A stretch of 64,000 nucleotides of DNA, from positions 28,537,538-28,601,537 of the forward strand of contig OX467091.1 of assembly GCA_950106755.1 (NCBI GenBank), read 5' to 3'. Under the pieces are notes generated by a model, which did no database searches, was not told where the DNA came from, and worked only from the letters and a program-made list of their open reading frames with translations. Of this stretch, positions 24,501-35,335 are shown piece after piece. The stretch's first letter is position 1. Each line of letters starts with the position of its first letter. The translations under genes and the position numbers were made by a program. This DNA comes from Climacium dendroides (taxonomy: Eukaryota > Streptophyta > Bryopsida > Hypnales > Climaciaceae).

Positions 24501-25994
24501 TCAAATGCTACTATTTTGGATACCTTGCATGAGAATATGTAAATTTTAGTCAAAGGTACAAATCCATAATTGGAGATTGAAGTATTGTAATGGGTGCATT
24601 TGCAGGGCTTGAGTTTGGAGGAGATGGCAGACTTGCCTTCGTGTAACTTGTCTGAAACAGTGCACAATAAGTGGCTTCAAATGTCCGGAAATAGAGGGAA
24701 CAATTTATTTGACGCCACTTGTGATGACAGTATTCGTGCTTGGATGCAAATGACAAAGTATCGCGCCTACCTCAGAGGTCATGCAAGTGGGTCCGGCCCA
24801 TCTAAGGGGGAACTGAAGCTAAGAGCTGCAAGACGTAGTGGTTGCCCAAAGAAAATTGCCGAGGCCTTGAACACATTACCTGAAGTACATGGTGTGGGAA
24901 GTCGTGTACCACATTTGGAAGGAGAGGAAGTATTTGGAAGCACAAAGAGGAAATTGGACGTACCTATTGGTGATGCTGGAGACTCCCATAGACCAGATAA
25001 GATCAATTTCTCTCAACCACGTGTCCGGACTAGGTCAACGAAGGCTTCAGAAGAATTGATGGATGGCAAGGGCAATACAATTGAGGGTCGCCCCTTGCAG
25101 TATGTGACTGTTGCATTTGAAAGTGACTGTGACACATCGAAGTGGCACATTGCAAGGATTAGCCACAAGTCAAATGCCAGATGTCAAGCTCAACAACGGA
25201 CGTCAAACATCAAGTGTAACGCAAAAATTGCGAAGGGGAGGAAGGGAACCCCAGCTCCCACTTATCGCGGGAGGAAAGAAGCATATGGGAGTAGGCGCGA
25301 GGTGGTCTCAGACTTCTGGTTCTGTTGGGACGACATTGAAAGGTGCGTGAAAGGCTCAAAGCGGAAATGGGTCATTGATTGGCCTGAGGTGCCGGAGGTT
25401 TGGCCCGTATTGATTGGGACAAATCTCAATCGAGACGAAACTTTATTGCTACAGCATGCGGGCTTCCACCTCCAAGAACGACCCACCCTGTTGCCTCATC
25501 GATTGTTTACCATGTCCAAGATTTTTGAAAGTGTTTTGTATGACCAACCATCGTCCAAGAATCCGGATGCTTATCCAACAATCAGGAACAACCGAACCAT
25601 CAGAAGAATTGCAAATGCTCCAAGTACGGAACAATGGAACAAGTGGGAGAGTGCTGGGAACATTAAAGGACAAATTCTAGGAGTGACCGTACTCCCTTTT
25701 CCAGGCCTTGGCGCAATAGTGGAATTGGAGACAGGATCTAACCCTACCAAAAACGTATATCGAATTATAGTAGGTATGTTCCCCTCGTGCACTTGCTCGG
25801 ATTTTGTGAATATGGCCGTCTCAGCAATTGGAGGAAGGCAGCAGTATGTGAATTGTAAACATCTATATTATTTGTATAGGTATTTTTGCAAGATGGATAT
25901 CCATGATGACAAGTTCATTCATGCACCTAGTTATAGCTTCAATGAGTTGAAGCTACTTCTACTTCGAGCGGGACTCATCACTATCCCTGAGTAG
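21600..25994 (+). pseudogene. MULE-1: Mutator-like transposase of E1, two exons
   Basis: Exon 1 is 21600-23747 and exon 2 is 24606-25994, with a GTAAGT donor and TGCAG acceptor in phase 0. E2 has the same intron position. Domains in order: a conserved N-terminal domain; an acidic linker; a WRKY/GCM1-like zinc finger (RYDGHTWC, FCTGHLACKNHECEYL, CKVCKVTPTC, GAHTHPVG); the RNase-H-like core, with candidate acidic residues in AWMMFDHVKR, GFMADSAMANWNAV and the helix before LAFWHFRYLQWGG; and in exon 2 a SWIM finger (GMFPSCTCSDF, then VNCKHLYYLY). Four in-frame TAGs interrupt exon 1 (22803, 23088, 23262, 23634). MULE-2 has Gln, Gln, Thr and Arg there. The final TAG falls at the same distance after the SWIM finger in both copies, so it is a true end. 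The combination matches known WRKY-GCM1/MULE transposases. Confidence 0.8.
23748..24605 (+). other. Intron of MULE-1, enlarged relative to MULE-2
   Basis: 858 bp here against 96 bp in E2 at the same position. It begins GTAAGT and ends TTTGCAG, is T-rich, and repeats a GGGGAGGCTTCATGACA block from the exon end shortly inside it. It also contains a GTCGGATCCGAC palindrome at 24471-24482, the core found in the P1 palindromes. Confidence 0.75.
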
Positions 25995-26666
25995 GTACAA
26001 TTGCAATTTTTAAAAAATTCATGCATATTGTATTCGTTAGTGTATCTGGCAATAGAAATGATTTCAAGCATGTACCAATCAAAATGTTCCTTCATTTGCA
26101 AAGTGTGGGAGTATATTTCAGAAGTGTCATTACTAAATTGTGTGAAATGAAATACCAATGCATGGCTAGAACCCTAATCCTATACTCTTGTGCTACCCTA
26201 CACATATGAAGACTAAACTCATATAGATTTTTTGCTTTGCCACCTCTTCCCTACAATCTTAGTTCTTGTCAGGTTGGAAGGCAAAAAATTAGAAATTTAA
26301 AATACATGAAGTAAATCACTTTACGGTCAAAATTAGAAATCTACCACATTTGTTTGTAGTAGTCAACAAATCTTGACCTTTAGCTTGGCTAACTCTTCTA
26401 TACCATTCCTCTTATACTAGCACTTGTTAGAAATAGCAATCATTATGGGATAGTTAGAAGCCCTAGTTCTCCGTGCTCAATTTATCCCCTTCAAACAACA
26501 TTGTAGTGTTCTCCGAAACTCATGATGGTCTATTTTATAAAAAGTGTTATATCCCTACTTTTGTGTAGTAGGATGAATAAGAGTTTCAAATATATACCCT
26601 AATTTTACAAGTCCGAGAAGTCAGCAAATAAGAAACCCAAGCCTGAAATTATAAATTAAATGTAGA

Positions 26667-26846
26667 CCACGGTAATAGGAGCCACGGTCATAGGTCACAA
26701 AATTTACTATAAATAGTAAGTTTTTGGATGAAAAAAAATTGGATGAAAAAAATTTCCAAAAATATACTTTTGGTGCTCACCGCTCACAAACTTCACGCTT
26801 GCGGCTCGCAAGCTCCCCACTCCAAGCTCGCCTGCTAGCATCGTTG
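26667..26846 (-). repeat. E1 right terminal and subterminal repeat
   Basis: Inverted relative to the left end. Complements of CCTATTACCGTGG (26667-26680) and CCTATGACCGTGG (26682-26694) are followed outward by AT-rich sequence and a GCTCACCGCTCAC / GCGGCTCGCAAGCTC repeat to 26846. The stretch 25995-26666 between the gene end and this repeat holds nothing recognisable. Confidence 0.85.
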
Positions 26847-26856
26847 TGCTAAAACA
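26847..26856. repeat. Target-site duplication of E1, right copy
   Basis: TGCTAAAACA, identical to 11957-11966. Confidence 0.9.
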
Positions 26857-27348
26857 TAGGTACTTTATTGTAGTCACTTAGATGATTTTCCTTTAAAATT
26901 AAATAAAGTAAATCCATAAGGGAGTTGCTCTAAGAACACCCATGCTCTAAGAGTGATCATGATGGAGAGGTACATTTTGCTTTAGTGAATGTACTAGCAC
27001 ATTTTAGGACATGGTCACTTTTAATGACCGTTGCCTTTCAACTTAAAAAAATTCATAACTAATTACAGAAAGATTTAAAAAATATGAAAGAAATCAAGTC
27101 ACCAAAAAAATATGAGGATAAAGGGCCTAACGTGCATTTCAAAATCTACTCTACAATTTTTTAAATGAATCTTTAATGTGGTTATTTCTCCAAGAGTTAG
27201 TGTATTTGAGGCTCATTTCCAAAAGCCCTCAATACTATGAAAGTCATATTTGTGATGGAAACTCTTGTACAAAATCTTGAATAAGAAAATCATAATCAAT
27301 CATTTAGAAAATTGGATTTTTGATGCTAAAGTTAGATTTAGAATAGAC

Positions 27349-27407
<59 letters not shown>

Positions 27408-27697
27408 ACTAAGAATAGCAACTTGGTTAAGTATTATTAGACTTAGAATCTCTATTCTTATAGATAATTTTCTTTCTTATTTAATATTTAGGAAGCTTTA
27501 ATTCATTTAATTAGGATTTGTTATGAGATTTCAATTTGTTTTCATCAATTTTTTTTGAGATTTCAACTTATGTCCTGTTATAAATTCTGAAAATTTCACT
27601 ACATGCCATATTTATTTTATTTCTTAATTAATTTTTAACGAATCTGACTCGAACATAGGGGATTCCAAGTGATGAACTTCAATGTGTATAAGAACGG
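26857..27697. other. AT-rich spacer with a (TA)n microsatellite
   Basis: Contains a pure TA tract of about 50 bp at 27354-27403. No gene is seen. Confidence 0.7.
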
Positions 27698-27995
27698 CCC
27701 ATTCGCCGTCCGCCGTCCACCTGTCCGCCCGTCCGTCGTCCGCTGTCCGTCCTCCCGTCCGTTGTCCGTCTGCTATCCGTCCGACAGTCCGCCACCCGCT
27801 GTTCGTCCGCCGTGCGGTCAGAGCGTCCATCCGCGGGCTCCGTTCGATGAAGTCGTCCGTAGTTCGTCGAGGTCGTGCGATTGGACGCGCCGGGGCATAT
27901 TGCCCGTCCGATCTGGCGGTTGGCCCGTCCGCTCGTCGGATTTGGGCAGTGATGTCAGCATCGGCGGACGGTATAAAGAGGGGCGTGGACGGCCC
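27698..27995. promoter_or_regulatory. GC-rich CGTCCGCC-type island 4 with TATA box, upstream of K2
   Basis: Tandem CCGTCCGCC/CCGTCCG repeats end at a TATAAAG box (27972-27978) embedded in GGACGGTATAAAGAGGGGC. The K2 ATG lies 0.2 kb downstream, a spacing that fits a core promoter with a short 5' leader. Confidence 0.6.
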
Positions 27996-28172
27996 ATTCC
28001 GCGCAGTTGTTTCCCTTGCGGAGTGGGCAGATCCAACGCCAATTGGTATCTGTGAGCCCCTTCCGACTTGGAGCATGAACAACTGTGAATGAATTAACTT
28101 AATTTTTTGTAATCTCTTCATCATCTTCTCAATTATAGAAATTGTAAACTTCTCACTCAAACATTGCATTCG

Positions 28173-29300
28173 ATGCGGAAAAGAAGGATTACCATGGCTC
28201 CAAAAGGATTTCCCAATCCGCTGAAGAAGAGTACAAAGGGAAAATCACAAGACATGGATTGGGACGCCTACTTCAACCACTTTTGTATGGCTGAAGAGGG
28301 ATGGCAATACGTGCCCAAAGCAGTATGGACTTGCACAACGTGCCGAGAGTATGTGAAAATGTCACACATTGCGAAACTCTGGCCAGCAGATAACACGGTT
28401 GTATTAGAGAGACAAGTGAGACGGTGGAAAGGTTTCATGAACACTTGCAAGAGTGAACATTTTAAGCAGAGACATGAGGAGATTTGGGCATCTTGCGGTC
28501 TAGATGCTTCCAAACCAAATATCATGAACTATTCCACCATGGCAATGATTTGGGCGGAGATTGTACTCCAGAAAGATGTGGATTGGCGTACGGTGCCTGC
28601 AAAGGACAAGAAGACCAAATTGAGCTGTGACAAAGCGGTGATAGACACCAATTAGGTTGGCCCAAGCGATTGCATGCCGGAGTGGTCTAATCGGGGTCAA
28701 TTTGGATTTCCTCCGGAACCATTGCCAGATGCGGAGGACAATGATGATGATGACAAAGAAGACTTACCACCTCCACTTCCACTTCTACAAAGGCACGAAC
28801 ATCGAGAAGAGCGCGAAGACTTGGACTTCCAAAATCAATTGCGAGAGGCAACAAGAAATAGTATTTTGGATCAAGGTCGACCGCGTCAACAATGGTCACC
28901 ACCTCGTCATGATCGTGATGTGCGTTGCCCGCAATATGGAGGAGGAAGTTCGCATTTTAGCCCTAGCCCCCACGATGACTTCCAAAACATACGAGGAAGC
29001 CATGGAAGCACAAGATTCACGGACTACGGTGGATCTCAATATGGTGGGTCGCAATTCTATCCAGGGACGGGAGGGCCGGACTCATATGGGCCTCGTGGAA
29101 GCTCATACTACACCGGCTCAAGTGAACGAGGGACAAGAGGGTCCGAGGCAAATGCATCACCTCCTCCACCTCCACCATTTGGGGGTCCATACTTCTTCGA
29201 TTACGGACAAGGAGGAGGGTCTAGCGGATATGGGCGATGTGGTGGCTTCGGTCTCACACCCGAAGGTCGAAATGACGATAGTAGTTCGGATTCAGAATAG
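28173..29300 (+). pseudogene. K2: K1-related protein with a low-complexity Gly/Ser/Tyr tail
   Basis: Open from ATG 28173 to TAG 29298, with one in-frame TAG at 28653. A second ATG at 28194 has a strong ACCATGG context and may be the true start. Residues ~20-155 match the N-terminus of K1: GW, WT, CREYVKMSHIAKLWP, a HF..R..E.WA block, and MAMIWAEIVLQKDVDW. The remainder is acidic, then rich in Gly, Ser, Tyr and Pro (GGSQYGGSQ), resembling a prion-like or RNA-binding tail, and ends DDSSSDSE. It lacks the K1 coiled coil. The shared domain has spaced Trp, Cys and His residues and might bind DNA or metal, but I do not recognise it. A GC-rich island with a TATA box lies just upstream. Confidence 0.6.
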
Positions 29301-29535
29301 AGTATAATGTAGTTTAACTATTTAAGGGTAGAGTAGAAAATGTCTTTTGACTTATTTGGAGGTTATAGATTTACTATTATTGTTTAAATGTATTTTGGTG
29401 ACCACTTTTGTGACCATTAGTGGTCAATGATGTCACTATTTAAAACTTTGAACATGCACATCTATTGAACATGTTTAGTTGTAGTACCAAAAATCTCTTC
29501 TTGGAAATGCTTGACAATGTTTTTTCTCTTTTAGA

Positions 29536-30060
29536 TTTAGTGCAAGGGTACCGAATGCAATGTTGACTTTTTGTATTCTTTACCTGCTCTTGGAAGTTGG
29601 AAATGAGATTGAAATGCAATTAGTTCTGGAGAATAAATTAGAATCCAAATTCATTTGGAAGAATTGTATAATAGTATTGTGGATTTTGATTAGCCCTAAT
29701 GTAATTGGGCTTATACACATTAAGCCTTCCAATTTTCCGTGTCACGAAGTTCATAGGTTTGACTTGCAAGAAATATTTGAATTCTTTTTTGCAATTTGAA
29801 CACCTTCATAGGTAAACATTATAATTTTTAACTCCATAAGGGATATTGTTGTGCTTTCTTTTTTTCTATAATGTCTAGCATGTCTAGTTTGAATTTGTAC
29901 GGTTAAAAACTTGAAATTCCAAGAAAATGATAAATGTAATGAAAATATTGACATTTCTTCAGAAGTAAAAATTTGAAGAAATTGAAGGAAGTTGAGAAGA
30001 AGCCTTGGGTCTATTTTTTTAATTATTAGGCATTGAAATGCCCAAATGCCCAATTCCTCC
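29536..30060 (+). repeat. Direct repeat D1, upstream of the kinase-like gene
   Basis: Diverged copy of 32866-33430 in the same orientation. Shared blocks include GCAAGGGTACC, GATATTGTTGTGCTTTCTT and TCTAGTTTGAATTTGTA. Each copy is followed by a GC-rich island and an ORF. Together they bracket the kinase-like gene. The stretch 29301-29535 shows nothing else. Confidence 0.7.
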
Positions 30061-30154
30061 CAAACAAGAAGACCTACATGAAGCTTATTGAATGAAAAGG
30101 GGGAAAAATCACCCTAAAAATGAGACGGTAGAAATGAAGCGGACGATCTAAAAA

Positions 30155-30490
30155 TCGCCCCCCTTGGACCGTCCGATCACGCAGATTGTCTGTCCGCCCG
30201 ATCAGACGGGCCAGAGGGGGCGCATGGCCACCCCGTCTGCTCGATCGGACGGGCCAGAGGGGGCGGACGGCCACCCTGTCCGCCCGATCGGATGGCCTTT
30301 GTTTGACCGTGCGGACCGGACGAGGCGTCCGCCAACCCTAGACCGTCCGATCGGACGGCCAGTCCGTCCGCCTGATCGGACGGACCCGACGGGGCGGCCG
30401 ATCAGCCGTCCGCCCGATCGGACGGCTTCCGTCCACTTTAGAACTGGAATGAGTCCGTCCGCCTCATATAAGACAAGCGGACGGACCGTC
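30155..30490. promoter_or_regulatory. GC-rich CGGACGG-type island 5 with TATA box
   Basis: Repeats of CCGTCCGCCCGATCGGACGG, themselves palindromic around CGATCG. A TATAAGA box lies at 30467-30473, 0.19 kb before the kinase-like ATG (30658). Confidence 0.6.
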
Positions 30491-30657
30491 CGCTCTCACT
30501 TTTGCCTTCCCCTTTGCATGCAAGAGAGAGCGGAGAGCTTGGTGGTTTGACCTCCAATGGCTCCTTTCTTTGAGTGGGTAAGAGTCTAATATTTGTGGTA
30601 ATTCTTGCCAAATTTTTTATAAAACTTTGACGTTCATCATTCTACCGGCTTATCAAT

Positions 30658-32052
30658 ATGCCGAGGGCGAAGAAGGCTTCCAAGGAGTCGAAGGGAAAAG
30701 AAGAAGCCCCCTCTATTCAGTGGACGAGGGAGAATCCCTCAGAGAGTTGCAAAGCATTCTTAATCGAATTGATTGTGAAGTTTTATGAGACAGAGACTAC
30801 AGTGTCTCTTGACACTAAATATGTGCGATATGAAGAGGATTGCATCGAGAAATTCTTCGTGGATATGAGATAGAGGATGTTGGACGCCTTGCACATATTG
30901 CAGTGGATTCATGAAATGAAGAAGAAGAATTTCCCCAAATTTCTTGACACCAAGGTGCATGATGCATTATGGAATGCTTCGGTCATTTTGAATAAATATT
31001 GGAGGAAGAAACGCGAAAATGATGAAGCCTTCGAGCATGTCATTATGAAAGCGGATTTATTCACCAAAAGGTGCCAACCATTTAGGAGGAGGCAGAATAG
31101 AGCAGGGTCAATTGGTTGGTGGACGAGCAAGCCTGGAATGGACCAAGCACAAAATACACGTCGCCTTCTAATAGCCCTTCCGGAAACGGTCACGGTGATT
31201 CCCGTAAATAACAAAATCATGCGGGGTGGCTATGCTACAATTCAGAGAGTGCGAATAGAAGGATGTGCGGAGATTCATCCATTATGGGAGTTTGCAGCAA
31301 AGATGTCTCTCCAAGAAGGTGAACAACCTGCTTTTGCAAAGATGGAACACAATACTAAGACTATGGCAGTAAGGATTCCGCATGTTGGAGTGATACGCTT
31401 TTTTGCAGTGCACTCCAAAAAGAATGAAGGATACTCATTCTGGTGGAACGGCGGTACATTGCGTAAAATGATGCGTCGGAATGACGACTATCCAGACAAC
31501 ATAGCCCTTCGAGTGTTGTATGAGTCGCGTATAACAAAAGAAGAAATCATTGCTGCTAAAAATCTGAAGCGATTTAGAGCCAAACGCGTGGAGCTTGCAT
31601 AGGCATTACTGCACATCATGAATGCGGTGCACACCGCTGGACATCTCCACAACGACATTTCTCCGGACAACATCATGTTTCATTTTCGTGAAGATGAGTC
31701 CCGAGTTTACATTGGAGTTTGTGATTGGGGGATAACTACAGTGTTGAGCGAGCCCATGAAGTCGTTGTATACATTCACATCAACAGCTGAAAAGGACGAA
31801 GCTATAAAGATGAGGTGGTGGGTGGATCCCAGTATTACTTATGTACACGGAAGAGATGCGGATGTACAAAACATCCCTTCTCTTTCTATGCAATCCGAGC
31901 AATATGCTGTTGCTAAATTAGCTAAACGGATCAGTAGGCAGTGCATGTCGGAGGCGTATCACAAGTTGCAGCGTGAATCAAGTAGCTCACATGTCAAGTA
32001 CCTCCATCCACAATTTGCACAGGTGTTTGATACTTACTTGAAGCACGTTTAG
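30658..32052 (+). pseudogene. Protein-kinase-like gene with two in-frame TAGs
   Basis: One frame of 464 codons is broken by TAG at 30871 and 31600. The N-terminal ~150 residues are Lys-rich and helical, without a known match. The kinase fold follows: a Gly-rich loop GGYATIQRV, a Lys in EFAAKMS, the catalytic loop HNDISPDNIMF (HRD changed to HND, catalytic Asp and Asn kept) and a metal-binding CDWG in place of DFG. An activation-segment-like WWVDPS and a short C-lobe complete it. Without the stops it could be a functional or semi-active kinase. The region between direct repeats D1 and D2 suggests it was carried by a mobile element. The short C-lobe argues against an ordinary receptor kinase. 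Confidence 0.65.
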
Positions 32053-32865
32053 AACAAAGAGAGTACTTTAGTACAAGTCATCTTCCGTTTTAGTACCTCA
32101 TTCAACTAGCCTATTCCGAATGAACACTTCCGTGGTTCATATTGAAGTTCAAGAATAGTTCATATAAGTATATAAGTATATAGGCTGGTAGTATGCATAG
32201 ATGCCAAGTAGTATGTATGCGAATTACATAGTTGCATAGCATATGTGCACCATTTTGATTTTTTAAGACCAATGAATGCCAATGTAGTTGGACTTTTATG
32301 TGCCTTTGTAATTGACGAGGATATTTTAATTGATAATGATTTTTAAAGTGTGTGAATTGTCCCTATCTTTTGTCATTGTAGGTTTGCAATTTTGCATAGA
32401 AAAGTCTAAAACCCTGCAATTACGGAAATTGTGATTTTTTAAGTTGGTATTTGCAAGAATGACAAGTTTTTGTTTTAAATTGTATGGTCTTCCAATTGTT
32501 CAATTTGCTATGTATGGTTGAAGATATTCAATTGGACAATGTATTATGTATAATTGTAAATTGTCTTCTAGATTCTAGAAGCATGGTTTTTTGTTCGGTA
32601 TCAATGGTGTGTTGTTAATTTTTTTAATGCAACGGGTTTGTCGGCTTCATTAAGATGTTAAAAAAAATAGTAATTACCCCCTAAATGCTTGAGGTACCAA
32701 AATATTAAATATGGTGCTTGCAAAACTTAGAAGTTCAGTAAAACCTAACTATTTTTCATCATTTTAGTGAGCTAATAATTTTGGGAAATTCTTTTTGAAG
32801 TCTACTTTTGGCTCCAGAAGTCCGATCTTGCAATTAAAGGACAATGATTTTTCTGAAAGAGATAT

Positions 32866-33430
32866 TACGCAAGGGTACCTTGTGCAATCTTGACTTTTCT
32901 TTTGTGTTAAGAGCTTTTGGAAATGAGCCTCAAATACAGTAGATCTTGGAGGAAAATTCATATTGGAAATTCATATTAAAAAATTATAGAGTAAATTTTG
33001 CAAAGCTGTAAATTGATTGGGGTAGTGCAAGTTTGGCTCATTAACCTCATATTCTTTGGGTCCCCAACATTTTAGATTTGCCTTGCCAAAAAGGCTTCAA
33101 TTTTTTTTTGCGATTTTAATAGCATCATAGTCAAATGTTATAATCTTTCACTCTACAAGTGATATTGTTGTGCTTTCTTTTCCTATGCAATCTCTAACAA
33201 GTCTAGTTTGAATTTGTATAGTTACAATTCCAAAAAAATTAATACATCTTACCAAAATGTGGGCTCTTTGTTCAATTTAGAGCAAATTAAAAGAAGTTAA
33301 AATTTGAAAATAAGGCTTGGGCATGTAGGGGTTACAATATCCTATGGTTATTTGGATGATTGAATTTGTTTGAACCATCAACCATTGTTTTTTTGGGCCA
33401 ATTGAAGGCCCAAATGCCTAAAAAAAAATG
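32866..33430 (+). repeat. Direct repeat D2
   Basis: Second copy of D1 (29536-30060), diverged by many substitutions and small indels. It lies between the kinase-like gene and island 6. The spacer 32053-32865 is AT-rich and holds no gene I can support. Confidence 0.65.
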
Positions 33431-33699
33431 GACTGTACCAAATCTATAGGTTAAATTTGAAGAAAAATTGGATGATAATGCCAAATTGCTCGAATTTGAA
33501 AGAAAAAAAAATTGGATGAAATTGCGCATATCAAATGTAACTCATCTAAATATGTGGATGAAAAGATAGTTCTATCCAAAATATAAATGAATACTAAAAA
33601 ATTTAGTAACATTATTTTGTCATATATTGCCACTTTAGCAATTCTCCAAAAATTGGAAAAAAAACCATGGTATCATCCCTATACCGAAGTTTACCCCAT

Positions 33700-33990
33700 T
33701 TTCCGCCCGATGCCCCGATCGAACGACCCCACACTGCCCCGTCCGCCTTCCCGTCCGCCTCCCCATCCGCCTCCCGTCCGCCTCCTCGTCCACCCTCCCC
33801 ATCCGCCCTCCCGTCCACCCTTCCCGTCCGCCCTCCTGTCCAGCTCCCCGTCCGCCCTTCCCGTCCACCCTCCCGTCTAGCTCCCGGTCTGCCCTCTTGT
33901 CCGCCTCCCGTCCGCCCCGTCTGCTGGACGGTCAGAACGTCCTATGTCGGCGGACGTTCGGGAACCGGCAGACGTAGACGCTGGACGTCC
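33700..33990. repeat. GC-rich CCGTCCGCC-type island 6, upstream of ORF A
   Basis: Tandem CCTCCCGTCCGCC-like repeats ending about 30 bp before the ATG at 34017. On its own strand it is open in several frames because its repeat lacks stops; these are not genes. Confidence 0.75.
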
Positions 33991-34016
33991 ATGTAACCCT
34001 ATCCCGGTCTAGGGTG

Positions 34017-35007
34017 ATGGAGGTAGAGGAGGGAGATAGGACCCATATGCAACTAGGAGAGACGCCATTAGAGGACATCTAGGAGATGGCTCAGCACTTG
34101 GTATGGCGGGCGGATGACCTCACTAACTTCAACGAGAATTACGAGGGGGCTCTCAAATGGGTGTGCCGGAAGATGGCACTAACTGATCGGTACGCTATCT
34201 TCCAGAGGATGGATGCGTTGATGGCGACGGAGCAGCAAAACGGTCTCCTAATAGAAGAACGAAAGAAGCTGGTGACGGAGTTGGGAATGTTACGCGTGGA
34301 GAACTGGACATTGCGGGACCAAGTCCAGGTTCAGATTCCAAGTGTGTGGGTTAGAGAGCACTCTCCGCACAGCCTAGGAAACGGCCCGGCTCATAGAAGA
34401 GGACCACTGCCGGCAGATAGCGGCATTATGTCAAGGTATAGTTCGGCTCCGGAGCTTTTTGGAAGTACCGGCGGATTGTATCAATAAAGTCCGGCTGTTT
34501 GAAGCCAACTTCGACGCAGCCGCTAGCTTGAGTTGGGTTCATATCATCAAGTGCTTATTAGAGCAGGCAAGACAGATGGACGCATCCCGGGCAGAGATGC
34601 GGAAGATGATGGAGTATTTGGCTCCCACTGAGTCGGATCCGGTAACTCTTTCTTCCCCCTCCGCGCAAACTTTGGTGGTTACAGAAGGCAGTAACCCGAA
34701 ATCCGTGGTTACAGAAGTAGCACCGGTGGTACCGGTGAATCCGGAACTTTCACCACCACTCGGAAGGCCAGAAGGAGTGAACTGGAGAGCCGTGGTACCC
34801 CAAGGAAGTGAAGATCTACTTTCGGTGACCCCAACCATCGACTTGACGGGTTGTGGGAATGTGATCCCACATGCTAGATCCATAATACTAGCATATGACG
34901 GAAAAATTCAAAAATTGTCTCCTTCAAAAGGAAAGTTTTTGAGTTCTCCTAGGAAGTTAGGGCAATTTCGGAAAACCGGATTTCCGGATCCGGAAAAATT
35001 TCATTAG
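34017..35007 (+). pseudogene. ORF A: coiled-coil protein of the LTR-type element
   Basis: The frame starts at ATG 34017, has TAG at 34080, then reads a helical, heptad-rich region (MALTDRYAIFQRMDALMATEQQ...). Near 34340 the coding sense moves to the +1 frame, which has TAG at 34375 and continues as coiled coil (RLIEEDHCRQIAALCQ, then a CINKVRLFEANF block). A Pro/Val/Thr-rich linker follows, and the last ~50 residues are read inside the LTR-like repeat that begins at 34852. The same tail can be read in copy R1 (one CAA changed to TAA at 458). No known domain is recognised. It may be the 3' gene of an element whose 5' gene is ORF B. Confidence 0.5.
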
Positions 35008-35263
35008 GGCTAAAACCTAATTCCGGAACCCTAAAAAGTTCCAGAAATCGGATGACGGCGCCGGCCCTAAAAACCGGAAACGAGATCCGTACTAGGGTTT
35101 TGCCGCCAAAACCTGTCCCGTACATCGGGCCAATATAAGAGGGGGACTGTAGCCGGCAGTGGGCACGCGTATCTCTTTGTTTGTTCTTTCACCGATGTAT
35201 TCCGTCTTCCTAGCTTTGTTAGAATTCTGGTAAATTGAGAGACTGTGTGAGTTGCGATCGTGC
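34852..35263 (+). repeat. LTR-like repeat, copy R2
   Basis: Matches 347-772. It starts TGTGGGA and probably ends GATCGTGCA. It contains a TATAAGAG box (35134-35141). ORF A ends within it and ORF B starts about 70 bp after it, so this copy sits between two coding parts. Confidence 0.55.
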
Positions 35264-35335
35264 AGGGGTTACCGGAGTGGAAGTTTGTGAGTAGAGAGTT
35301 AGGGAGAGATTGTGTGAGGGCTGCTTGTGAGCACG

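Larger units (their letters stand above)
11967..26846. mobile_element. E1: 14.9-kb two-gene MULE-like transposon
   Basis: A complete element bounded by perfect 10-bp duplications. Its terminal 21 bp are imperfect inverted repeats (15 of 21 match, including GCTA at positions 8-11 and GGCGAGC at 15-21). Inside each end come GAGC-rich repeats, an AT-rich stretch and an inward CCTATGACCGTGG motif (12070-12083; complement 26682-26694). It carries the ParB-methyltransferase-like gene P1 on the minus strand (20843-12344) and the transposase MULE-1 on the plus strand (21600-25994), divergent from 20844-21599. E2 has the same plan in inverse orientation. Known MULEs duplicate about 9-10 bp, which fits. 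Both genes carry stop codons, so this copy is probably not autonomous. Confidence 0.9.

Noticed and set aside
7032..32052. UAG read as a sense codon genome-wide
   Set aside because: MULE-1 and MULE-2 both end with TAG at the same distance after the SWIM finger, so TAG still terminates. Homologous residues at premature TAGs are mixed (Gln, Trp, Tyr, Glu and others).
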